DNA from: an uncultured beta proteobacterium
Lineage (GTDB): Bacteria > Pseudomonadota > Gammaproteobacteria > Burkholderiales > Burkholderiaceae_C
Length of the DNA: 6,206 nucleotides
Reading direction: 5' to 3'
Assembly (NCBI GenBank): GCA_903928325.1
Contig: CAIYQF010000179.1
Location: 1 to 6,206 of the forward strand
Positions 1 through 5,886 of this stretch are shown in pieces. Position numbers and translations under genes: made by a program. The stretch's first letter is position 1. Every line of letters starts with the position of its first letter. The notes below the pieces were generated by a model. The model saw only the letters and a list, made by a program, of their open reading frames with translations, was not told the DNA's origin and did no database searches.

Positions 1-1
1 C

Positions 2-811
2 AACCCCAATGTGGACCCCAAGACCCACCCCTATATCTCCACCGGCCTCAAAGGCAATAAATTTGGTATCGCACACGAGCGTACCCTGGCGGTGTACCAG
101 CACGCTGCCGCGCTTGCCGGCCTGAAGATCGTGGGCATCGATTGCCATATCGGCTCGCAAATCACCGAAGAGAGGCCCTACCTAGACGCCATGGACCGCA
201 TGCTCGACCTGGTGCAAGCCATTGAGGCCTGCGGCATCCCCATCGAACACATCGACTTTGGCGGCGGCCTGGGCATCAACTACCAGGGCGACGCGCCGCC
301 CCAGGCGGATGACTTGTGGGCCAAGTTGCTGGCTAAGCTTGACGCACGCGGCTACGGCCAGCGCAAACTGATGGTTGAACCGGGCCGGTCACTGGTGGGC
401 AACGCCGGTGTGTGCGTGACCGAGGTGCTCTACGTCAAACCCGGCGAGCAAAAAAACTTCTGCATCGTGGACGCTGCCATGAACGACCTGCCCCGCCCGG
501 CCATGTACCAGGCCTTTCACGCCATTGTTCCGCTAGACGCCGCGCCGTCCGCGCACACGGCCATGATCTGCGATGTGGTGGGACCGGTGTGTGAAAGCGG
601 CGACTGGATTGGCCGCGACCGCGCGCTGCAAGTGGGCGCGGGGGACCTGCTGGCGGTGATGTCCGCTGGCGCCTATTGCATGAGCATGGCCAGCAACTAC
701 AACTCCCGAGGCCGCGCCGCTGAGGTGCTGGTGGACGGGGACCGCGACCGCTTGGTGCGGGCGCGCGAAAGCGTCAAGTCGCTGTTTGCGCTCGAGACGC
801 TGGTCGGCTAA
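2..811 (+). CDS. lysA: Diaminopimelate decarboxylase, C-terminal part (5' end outside window)
   Basis: This PLP enzyme decarboxylates meso-diaminopimelate to L-lysine in the cytoplasm, the last step of lysine synthesis. The frame is open from base 2 and gives 269 residues; family members are about 415-420, so roughly 150 N-terminal residues, including the PLP-binding lysine, lie upstream of the window. Visible motifs (numbered from the first residue here) are HIGSQ at 49-53, the glycine-rich phosphate-binding GGGLG at 87-91, EPGRS at 126-130, the catalytic-cysteine motif CESGD at 197-201 and the substrate/PLP motif GAYCMSMASNYNSR at about 223-236. All key residues in this part are present, so the gene looks intact. 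A GTG at 11 is internal and not a start. The last 38 bp overlap the 3' end of the opposing msrQ. The family call is very secure. Confidence 0.97.
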   Translation, partial: NPNVDPKTHPYISTGLKGNKFGIAHERTLAVYQHAAALAGLKIVGIDCHIGSQITEERPYLDAMDRMLDLVQAIEACGIPIEHIDFGGGLGINYQGDAPPQADDLWAKLLAKLDARGYGQRKLMVEPGRSLVGNAGVCVTEVLYVKPGEQKNFCIVDAAMNDLPRPAMYQAFHAIVPLDAAPSAHTAMICDVVGPVCESGDWIGRDRALQVGAGDLLAVMSAGAYCMSMASNYNSRGRAAEVLVDGDRDRLVRARESVKSLFALETLVG

Positions 812-1412
812 AGCGGCTCCAAACCCGCCAGCCCAGCAACACCGCCAGAATGCCGGCATACACCGCCACTTCGGCAAAGTTGTGCTTGGCCGCACGCATC
901 CAGTAAAAGTGCAGGATTCCCAAGGCCGCGACCGCGTAGACGGCACGGTGCAGTTGGCGCCAGCGCTTGGCCCCGAGTGCGCGAATCGCCGCGTTAAATG
1001 ACGTGGCAGCCAGCGCAGTAAGCAGCAGCAAGGCCGCAAAACCGACCAAGATAAACGGGCGTTTGCCAATGTCCTTGGCGATATCGGCGGCATCAAACCC
1101 CATGTCCAGCCAGCCGTAAGCAATGAAGTGCAGCAGCACGTAGAAAAACACAAACAATCCCACCATCCGGCGCAAGCGCGCCAAAGTGGGCAAGCCGCCT
1201 ACCACCCGCAGCGGCGTGACCAGCAACACCAGACACAGCATGCGCAGCGTCCAGTCACCGGTGGCGCGCACCAGGGCTTCAGCGGGATTGGCGCCCAAAC
1301 GGTCGAAGGCCGCACCGTAGACCAGCCAGGCCAAGGGCATCAGAAGCAGGCAAAAAAGCAGGGGCTTGGCGGCGCCACCTGCAAGAAACCGATTTACGGC
1401 AGGGCGCAACAT
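774..1412 (-). CDS. msrQ: MsrQ, haem b membrane subunit of the periplasmic methionine sulfoxide reductase (YedZ)
   Basis: MsrQ is an inner-membrane haem b protein that passes electrons (from quinols or a flavin reductase, as known in the family) to periplasmic MsrP. The product is 212 residues, normal for the family. Six hydrophobic segments are visible at about 17-35, 53-72, 82-102, 120-138, 153-172 and 181-197. Likely haem-ligand histidines are H95 (YVLLHF), H155 (QLHRAVY) and H168 (ILHFYW), each in its expected conserved motif. The ATG at 1412 lies 20 nt after the msrP stop with no clear Shine-Dalgarno, so translation probably depends on coupling with msrP. The 3' end runs 38 bp into opposing lysA; the C-terminal tail there (RPASRAQTAT) looks unconserved. 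The identification rests on motifs plus the adjacent msrP and is very likely right. Confidence 0.94.
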   Translation of the reverse strand: MLRPAVNRFLAGGAAKPLLFCLLLMPLAWLVYGAAFDRLGANPAEALVRATGDWTLRMLCLVLLVTPLRVVGGLPTLARLRRMVGLFVFFYVLLHFIAYGWLDMGFDAADIAKDIGKRPFILVGFAALLLLTALAATSFNAAIRALGAKRWRQLHRAVYAVAALGILHFYWMRAAKHNFAEVAVYAGILAVLLGWRVWSRFSRPASRAQTAT

Positions 1413-1432
1413 GCAAGCCAGCGGCGCGCGGC

Positions 1433-2437
1433 CTAGTAGTTGGTCTTGAGGTCCATGCCAGCGTAGAGTTGCCCGACCTGCGCCTCGTAGCCGTTGAACA
1501 TCAGGGTTTTGCGCTTTTTGGAGAAGAGGCTGTCCTCGCCAATGCGCCGCTCGCTGGCCTGGCTCCAGCGCGGGTGGTCGACCAGCGGGTTGACATTGGA
1601 ATAAAAGCCGTACTCATTGGCTGCCGCCTTGTTCCAGGCGGTGGCCGGCTGCTTTTCAGTGAATCGGATTTTGACGATGCTCTTGGCGCTCTTGAATCCG
1701 TACTTCCAGGGCACCACCAGGCGCACAGGGGCGCCGTTCTGGTTGGGAAGCACCTCGCCGTACATGCCAAAGGCCAGCAGGGTCAGCGGATGCAAAGCCT
1801 CATCAAGCCGCAGCGCCTCCACATACGGCCAGTCCAACACCCGGCTGCCCACAAAGGGCATGGTTTTGGGGTCGGCCAGGGACACAAATTCCACATATTT
1901 GGCGCTTCCCAACGGTTGCACCCGCGCGATCAGCGCCGCCAACGAATAACCTACCCAGGGAATCACCATGGACCAGCCTTCGACGCAGCGCAGGCGGTAA
2001 ATGCGCTCTTCCATGGGGCTGAGTTTGAGCAAATCCTCCATTGCGAACTTGCCCGGCTTTTGCACCAGGCCTTCAACGTCCACCGTCCAGGGCGTGGTCT
2101 TGAGGGTGTGGGCGTTGGCTGCCGGATCGGCTTTGTCGGTGCCGAATTCGTAGAAATTGTTGTAACTGCTGGCGTCTTTGTAGGCCGTGGGCTTTTCCAG
2201 CGCTGTAGCACCGGAGACTTTGGACGCGGCATTGAGAAGGCTGGGCAATTTACCTGGCTTCTCGATTCCTGCGGGCTGCGCCAAGGCCTGTCGCGCCGCC
2301 CAGCTTGCAGCGCCAAATCCTGCAACGCCGCTGCCTGCGCGTTGCAGCCACAGCCTGCGGTTTTCAACCAAGTGAATATCTGTAATCTCGCTGGAAAGGG
2401 GCGCGTCAGCCCCCTTAAAACTATTTTTTTTATCCAT
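1433..2437 (-). CDS. msrP: MsrP, molybdopterin catalytic subunit of periplasmic protein-methionine-sulfoxide reductase (YedY)
   Basis: MsrP reduces methionine sulfoxide residues in oxidised periplasmic proteins using a molybdenum-molybdopterin centre. The product is 334 residues, as usual for the family. A Tat-type signal is visible: NRRLWLQ at about 26-32, a hydrophobic glycine/alanine stretch at 34-49 and a likely cleavage site after ALA at 51-53. The twin arginines are present, but the usual phenylalanine two places after them is replaced by tryptophan. The Mo-ligating cysteine is C151 in RLRCVEGWSM. GAPVRLVVPWKYGFKSAKS at 235-253 is the conserved cofactor-binding segment, and the protein ends in the typical GMDLKTNY. 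The start is supported by GGGAG on the minus strand 7 nt upstream. The gene follows cytochrome c4 by 44 bp and precedes msrQ, as one likely operon. Codons 3-5 contain an A8 run. Confidence 0.96.
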   Translation of the reverse strand: MDKKNSFKGADAPLSSEITDIHLVENRRLWLQRAGSGVAGFGAASWAARQALAQPAGIEKPGKLPSLLNAASKVSGATALEKPTAYKDASSYNNFYEFGTDKADPAANAHTLKTTPWTVDVEGLVQKPGKFAMEDLLKLSPMEERIYRLRCVEGWSMVIPWVGYSLAALIARVQPLGSAKYVEFVSLADPKTMPFVGSRVLDWPYVEALRLDEALHPLTLLAFGMYGEVLPNQNGAPVRLVVPWKYGFKSAKSIVKIRFTEKQPATAWNKAAANEYGFYSNVNPLVDHPRWSQASERRIGEDSLFSKKRKTLMFNGYEAQVGQLYAGMDLKTNY

Positions 2438-2444
2438 CCATATA

Positions 2445-2449
2445 CTCCC
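2445..2449 (-). promoter_or_regulatory. Ribosome binding site of msrP
   Basis: The minus strand reads GGGAG here, 7 nt before the ATG at 2437. It decides the msrP start: an out-of-frame ATG four bases further upstream (2440) is too close to this site. Confidence 0.75.
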
Positions 2450-2481
2450 GTCAAAGCAATTAAGCCACTGCCGGGGCGTAC

Positions 2482-3123
2482 TTAGCGTAAACCGGCGACG
2501 TAATCGGCGAGGGCCTTGATCTCGCGATCATTTAATTTTGCCGCCACTTGGGTCATGGTGTTGTTGTTTTTCCGCACTCCATCACGGAACGCCGTCAATT
2601 GCGCGGCAGCATACTCCGCATGCTGGCCGCTCAGACGAGGGTACTGCGAGGGGATTCCAGCGCCGTTGGGGCTGTGGCAACCCGCACAGGCAGGCACCTG
2701 GCGGTCCGCAATGCCGCCACGGTAGATGCGCTCGCCCAAGGCCACGGTGTCTTTGTCTTTGGCAAAACCAGGCTTAGCGACTTTGCTGCTCACCCAGTAC
2801 GCAATGTTGCGCATGTCGCTCTCAGACAATGCACCGGCCATGCCCGCCATGATCGGGTTGGCACGCTTGCCCGACTTGAACTCTTGCAGTTGCTTGACCA
2901 GGTACTCGGGGTGTTGCTGGGCCAATTTGGGGTTGGCCGGGGTGCCCGAATTGCCGTCCGCTGCGTGGCAGGCGGCACACACTGCACCAAAACTGGCTTC
3001 ACCTTTGGCCAAATCGGGCTTGGCGGCTGTGGCAGGCGCCTCCGGCACCGATGTGTTGGCGGCCGCCAGGAGGGGGCTTGCAGCCAGCGCTGCGACGAGA
3101 AAAAGTTGGGCGATCGACTTCAT
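2482..3123 (-). CDS. Dihaem cytochrome c4-type protein, periplasmic
   Basis: This is a periplasmic electron carrier with two c-type haem domains, of the cytochrome c4 family that usually delivers electrons to terminal oxidases. The product is 213 residues. A Sec signal peptide covers about residues 1-22 (lysine near the N terminus, hydrophobic core, LLAAA before the likely cut). Haem 1 is CAACH at 49-53, with a probable methionine ligand at M92 or M95 (PIMAGMAG). Haem 2 is CAGCH at 146-150, with M190 (NTMTQVA) as probable ligand. The two halves are recognisable as a duplicated domain, each with a GQH/QQHPEY-like segment and a final D/N-x-A-x-Y-V/W helix. It is transcribed away from engB and just ahead of msrP. 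No strong Shine-Dalgarno precedes the ATG. Its use as a donor to MsrPQ is only a possibility; family knowledge favours a respiratory role. Confidence 0.93.
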   Translation of the reverse strand: MKSIAQLFLVAALAASPLLAAANTSVPEAPATAAKPDLAKGEASFGAVCAACHAADGNSGTPANPKLAQQHPEYLVKQLQEFKSGKRANPIMAGMAGALSESDMRNIAYWVSSKVAKPGFAKDKDTVALGERIYRGGIADRQVPACAGCHSPNGAGIPSQYPRLSGQHAEYAAAQLTAFRDGVRKNNNTMTQVAAKLNDREIKALADYVAGLR

Positions 3124-3159
3124 AGGGCAGTGGGGTATCTGGTGGGCAAAAACACGGAC

Positions 3160-3169
3160 ATTCTACAAT
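3160..3169. promoter_or_regulatory. Candidate bidirectional promoter core between cytochrome c4 and engB
   Basis: In the 85-bp divergent gap, ATTCTACAAT holds two overlapping -10-like hexamers. TACAAT (3164-3169) reads toward engB; TAGAAT, the complement of 3160-3165, reads toward cytochrome c4. Each matches the consensus TATAAT at five of six bases. Start sites would fall near 3176 and 3153, giving leaders of about 30 nt each. I see no good -35 box for either direction, so this rests on the -10 boxes and on position. Confidence 0.4.
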
Positions 3170-3208
3170 GCGACACTGGGTTTACCCGCTACAACAACGA
3201 TTACAAGC

Positions 3209-3955
3209 ATGACTGCCACGCCAAACCCCAAGCCCAAATCCCCACCAAAGCCCGCCACCGCCGCGGGCGAAAAATCGCCCGGCGCGGTTGCCATGGGCTG
3301 GTTGCACACCGCCAAGTTTCTCACCACCGCGCCGCAACTGCACTTTCTGCCCGCGCTGGACGTGCCAGAGATTGCCTTTGTGGGTCGCTCCAACGCCGGC
3401 AAATCCACCTGCATCAACACCCTCACCCAGCAAAAGCAGCTCGCTTTTGCCTCCAAGCGCCCTGGCCGCACGCAGCACATTAATTTGTTCTCTTTGGGCA
3501 AACAGGGCGTGATGGACGCGGTGCTGACCGACTTGCCCGGCTACGGCTACGCCGCAGTGCCCAAGCAAGACAAGATTCGCTGGCAGCAGGTAATGGCCAA
3601 TTACCTGGTCAGCCGCGAGAACCTCAAGGCCATCGTGCTGATGTGCGACCCGCGCCACGGCATGACCGAGCTGGATGAAGTGCTGCTCGATGTGATTCGC
3701 CCACGCGTGGAAGAGGGACTGAAATTCCTGGTGGTTTTAACCAAAGCCGACAAACTGACCCGCGCCGAATCGACCAAAGCCTTGTCGATTGCCAAGTTGC
3801 AGGCCGGTGGCGGCGAGGTGCGCCTGTTCTCCGCGCCCAAGCGCACCGGGGTAGAAGAAGTCGCCACCCTGCTGTGGGACTGGGCGCATCCGCAGGGCGC
3901 CGGCTTGGCCGCGCGGCCTGAGGCCCTGGCTTCGCACGATGACGCTGCCGACTGA
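3209..3955 (+). CDS. engB: EngB/YsxC (YihA) ribosome-biogenesis GTP-binding protein
   Basis: This is an essential cytoplasmic TRAFAC-class GTPase needed for assembly of the 50S ribosomal subunit. The product is 248 residues. The nucleotide-binding motifs appear in order: G1 GRSNAGKST at 59-67, G2 GRTQ at 86-89, G3 DLPGYG at 108-113, G4 TKAD at 178-181 and a G5-like FSAPKR at 206-211. The frame is open well upstream, but that stretch is antisense to cytochrome c4. The ATG at 3209 is preferred because it lies just after the divergent promoter and gives the N terminus expected in Comamonadaceae. The first 28 residues are rich in Pro, Lys and Ala, before the conserved AMGWLHTAKF; ATG 3293 (M29) is the other possible start. 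No Shine-Dalgarno is evident. It converges with the lpxL-type gene, with 20 bp between stops and no visible terminator. Confidence 0.95.
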   Translation: MTATPNPKPKSPPKPATAAGEKSPGAVAMGWLHTAKFLTTAPQLHFLPALDVPEIAFVGRSNAGKSTCINTLTQQKQLAFASKRPGRTQHINLFSLGKQGVMDAVLTDLPGYGYAAVPKQDKIRWQQVMANYLVSRENLKAIVLMCDPRHGMTELDEVLLDVIRPRVEEGLKFLVVLTKADKLTRAESTKALSIAKLQAGGGEVRLFSAPKRTGVEEVATLLWDWAHPQGAGLAARPEALASHDDAAD

Positions 3956-3975
3956 GCCACAGACAAAACGGCATA

Positions 3976-4842
3976 TCAGTACGGCGGCGCTTCGCCCTCG
4001 GGGCGGTCCTTGAAGCGTTTGTGCACCCAGTAGTACTGGGCGGGTGAAACGTCAATATAGGCCTGCAAGCGCAGGTTCATTAGCGCCGTATCGGCCACCA
4101 GGTCGTCACTAGGGTAGTCGGGCCAGGCGGGTGAAATTTCGATTTCATAACCCTGGGGCGTGATGCGGGCCACCATCACAATGACTTTGGCCCGGCCCAA
4201 GCGCGCCACCCGCGGCAGCGACGGAACGGTGGCGGCCAATACGCCGTAAAAGGGCACAAACACCGACTCTTTGGGCTCGTAATTCATATCGGGCAGCAGG
4301 CACAAGGGCTCGCCCGCGCGCAGCGCGGCCAGCACCGGTTTGAAGCCGTCTTTGCGGTCAAAGGGGCGCCCGGTGCCAAAGCGCTGGCGGCCTTTCAATA
4401 TCCACGCATCCACCACCGCGTTGGTTTGCCGGGCGTACACGGTCATGAATTGGCGGGGTAGTTGCTGCGTCAAAGCCACCCAGCCGGCGTCCATGCCCAC
4501 AAAGTGCGGGGTAAATATCAGTGTCGGCGCATTGCCGTCAAGCTCATGCACGGCGCCCACGAGCCTGACGCGCCGGAGCGTTACGGCCGGCGCGGCGTAC
4601 CACAGCCAGCCGCGGTCCAGCCAGGCCTGGGCGAAATAGACAAAGCACATGAATGTTTGGGCTCGGCGCTGCGCCAGCGACCAGGCCGGAAAACACAGCC
4701 GCAAATTAGTTGCCACCACGCGTCTGCGCGACGCCACGGTGAAGTACAGCAACCCACCCAGCGCCCACCCCAACGCGCGCACCCATGCCAAGGGCAAGAC
4801 GGCAAGCCATTGGGTCAGCAATAAAGGGATACGTGCCAGCAT
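3976..4842 (-). CDS. lpxL: LpxL/HtrB-type lipid A late acyltransferase
   Basis: Enzymes of this family sit on the inner membrane and move an acyl chain from acyl-ACP to Kdo2-lipid IVA during lipid A synthesis. From the ATG at 4842 the product is 288 residues. It has a hydrophobic N-terminal segment at about 5-34, the basic SRRRVVATNLRLCFP motif at 38-52, the catalytic H-X4-D motif (H113, D118 in TPHFVGMD), FDRKDGFKPVL at 161-171, LLPDMNYEPKESVFVPFYG at 182-200 and the very LpxL-like end YYWVHKRFKDRPEGE at 270-284. The start is uncertain: in-frame ATG 4881 and GTG 4887 would overlap the upstream gene by 14 or 20 bp, and no candidate has a clear Shine-Dalgarno. I chose 4842 because MLARIPLLL begins like other betaproteobacterial members. 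The chain transferred cannot be told from sequence. Confidence 0.9.
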   Translation of the reverse strand: MLARIPLLLTQWLAVLPLAWVRALGWALGGLLYFTVASRRRVVATNLRLCFPAWSLAQRRAQTFMCFVYFAQAWLDRGWLWYAAPAVTLRRVRLVGAVHELDGNAPTLIFTPHFVGMDAGWVALTQQLPRQFMTVYARQTNAVVDAWILKGRQRFGTGRPFDRKDGFKPVLAALRAGEPLCLLPDMNYEPKESVFVPFYGVLAATVPSLPRVARLGRAKVIVMVARITPQGYEIEISPAWPDYPSDDLVADTALMNLRLQAYIDVSPAQYYWVHKRFKDRPEGEAPPY

Positions 4843-4867
4843 GGTGGTGAATTGCTTGCTTTGCGTA

Positions 4868-5701
4868 TCAAGCCTGTGCATCGGCACGCGGCTGCTTGTA
4901 GCGCGCGTAGCCCCACAGGTACTGGCCTGGGTGTTGCAGCACCAACGCTTCGAGTGCCCGGTTCATCTGCACCACGGCATCCTCGCCCTGGGCTGCTGTG
5001 ATGGCCTGCGCGGGCAATACATGCACCACATAGCCCCGGCCGCAACGCAGGCGCTCGCCCCAGGCCAGCAAAGTCACAGCGCCGGTTTGCTGCGCCAAGC
5101 GTGCCGCGAGCGTCATTGTGTAGGCCGGTTTTCCAAAAAACGGCGCCCACACCCCTTGCTGCAAGGGCGGAACCTGGTCAGGCAACAGGCCCACGCACTC
5201 GCCACGCTTAAGCGCCTTGAGCATTTGCTTGACACCGCCCAGCGTGGTGGGCGCGGTGCGCAAACCCGGTCGGTCTCGGTTGATGGCTTCCAGCGTGGCC
5301 AACCAAGCCTGTCGCGCCGGGCGGTACAGCGCCGTCATGGGGTGCACGCGGCCGTAGCGCGCCGCATAGGCCTGCGCCGTGATCTCAAAGCAGCCCAGGT
5401 GCGGGGTGATAAATACCACGCCCCGTCCCTTAGCCAGGGCCTCGTCCACCCTTTCGTCGCCGTGCCAGCGCACAGTCACCAGGGGACCGAGCCACAGACG
5501 CGGCAACTCCATGGCCAAACAGCCTGCCCCCCCCACCGCTGCGCGCCACGCGCTGGCGCGCAGCCCAGCTTGCCTGGCGTTGGACAGAAAGCGGTGACGG
5601 TAGCTCGGTGACAAGAAAAACACCGCCCAGCCCAGAACCACACCCCATGCATGCAGCAGCCATAGGGGCCAGTGTGCAAGCAGCTTGAAAAGGAATCTCA
5701 T
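4868..5701 (-). CDS. LpxL/HtrB-family lysophospholipid acyltransferase (second paralogue)
   Basis: This second member of the lipid A late acyltransferase family is the promoter-proximal gene of the pair. The product is 277 residues, slightly short for the family. It shows a hydrophobic anchor at about 3-30, the catalytic H-X4-E motif (H101, E106 in TPHLGCFE), LYRPARQAWL at 125-134, LLPDQVPPLQQGVWAPFFG at 172-190 and YLWGYARYK at 261-269. It differs from its neighbour in acidic residue (E rather than D) and in the C-terminal motif, so the two are diverged paralogues that probably add different secondary chains; that is inference. It could serve as LpxM-like or ornithine-lipid acyltransferase. 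The coding sequence contains a G8 run (codons 56-59) and a perfect 11-bp inverted repeat just before it. The ATG at 5701 has no Shine-Dalgarno. Confidence 0.9.
   Translation of the reverse strand: MRFLFKLLAHWPLWLLHAWGVVLGWAVFFLSPSYRHRFLSNARQAGLRASAWRAAVGGAGCLAMELPRLWLGPLVTVRWHGDERVDEALAKGRGVVFITPHLGCFEITAQAYAARYGRVHPMTALYRPARQAWLATLEAINRDRPGLRTAPTTLGGVKQMLKALKRGECVGLLPDQVPPLQQGVWAPFFGKPAYTMTLAARLAQQTGAVTLLAWGERLRCGRGYVVHVLPAQAITAAQGEDAVVQMNRALEALVLQHPGQYLWGYARYKQPRADAQA
5527..5534. repeat. G8 homopolymer (C8 on plus strand) in acyltransferase gene
   Basis: Eight consecutive C on the plus strand read as GTG GGG GGG GCA (Val-Gly-Gly-Ala, codons 56-59) in the minus-strand acyltransferase. A one-base change would shift the frame upstream of the catalytic motif at residue 101. 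Confidence 0.9.
5538..5564. repeat. Perfect 11-bp inverted repeat, 5-bp spacer, inside acyltransferase gene
   Basis: GCTGCGCGCCA at 5538-5548 is the exact reverse complement of 5554-5564, with CGCGC between. In the minus-strand mRNA this folds into a very stable GC-rich hairpin over about codons 46-55. There is no U run, and it lies inside a coding region, so it is not an ordinary terminator. Confidence 0.85.
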
Positions 5702-5715
5702 GGGTGGGGTAAACT
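5685..5715 (+). promoter_or_regulatory. Candidate metK promoter overlapping the acyltransferase start codon
   Basis: TTGAAA (5685-5690, five of six to the -35 consensus) and TAAACT (5710-5715, four of six to the -10) are separated by 19 bp, slightly longer than ideal. Transcription would start near 5722 and give metK a leader of about 165 nt. The boxes straddle the divergent acyltransferase start at 5701. Other weak boxes exist in the gap, so this is tentative. Confidence 0.35.
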
Positions 5716-5721
5716 AGGGGC

Positions 5722-5886
5722 GGTCGCTGAGTTATGAACTACTTGCAGGGCGACCACCGCGATGGCGGCCTCACAACGGGTTGCCATTGTGCCCTGTCCC
5801 TTTCGGACACATCTGCTAAAGCGTTCGCTGAAAGCTCCAAAGCCCAAGCAACGCGACCTGTTGTTTTTTATTTTGGAGTACAAATT
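5722..5886 (+). promoter_or_regulatory. metK 5' leader with possible hairpins
   Basis: This is most of the 185-bp gap between the acyltransferase pair and metK. GGTCGC (5722-5727) can pair with GCGACC (5750-5755), enclosing a smaller AGTT/AACT stem (5730-5733 with 5737-5740). TGTCC (5795-5799) pairs with GGACA (5805-5809) around a CTTTC loop. AGC/GCT at 5820-5822 and 5827-5829 closes a short third stem. A T-rich stretch (5861-5874) precedes the ribosome binding site. I do not recognise a named riboswitch. It could be regulatory leader RNA or just spacer. Confidence 0.4.
5875..5878 (+). promoter_or_regulatory. Ribosome binding site of metK
   Basis: GGAG lies 8 nt before the ATG at 5887. It decides the metK start against the in-frame ATG at 5734, which has no such site. 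Confidence 0.8.

Noticed and set aside
2423..2456. Internal msrP promoter (minus-strand TTGACG with a downstream A-rich -10)
   Set aside because: The putative -10 would lie inside the first codons of msrP, downstream of its RBS, so it could not make a translatable msrP mRNA from this start.
1469..2485. Long plus-strand open frame (338 codons) opposite msrP
   Set aside because: It is exactly antisense to a clear MsrP gene in GC-rich DNA, where antisense frames stay open by codon bias. Its translation shows no recognisable motif.
2726..3208. N-terminal extension of EngB to 409 residues
   Set aside because: It would cover the cytochrome c4 gene and the divergent promoter in antisense; EngB proteins begin close to the 3209 start.
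3907..3918. 12-bp perfect palindrome (GGCCGCGCGGCC) near the engB 3' end
   Set aside because: It encodes Ala/Arg codons in a GC-rich tail, has no spacer loop or T run, and such palindromes are expected by chance at this GC content.
3956..3975. Terminator between convergent engB and lpxL
   Set aside because: No stem followed by a U run on either strand in these 20 bases.
4649..5611. 320-codon plus-strand open frame opposite the two acyltransferases
   Set aside because: It spans the junction of two well-supported minus-strand genes and looks like a codon-bias shadow rich in His, Arg and Gln.
5702..5886. Known SAM or SAH riboswitch upstream of metK
   Set aside because: I could not fit the sequence to the core of any SAM or SAH class I know; only simple short hairpins are visible.
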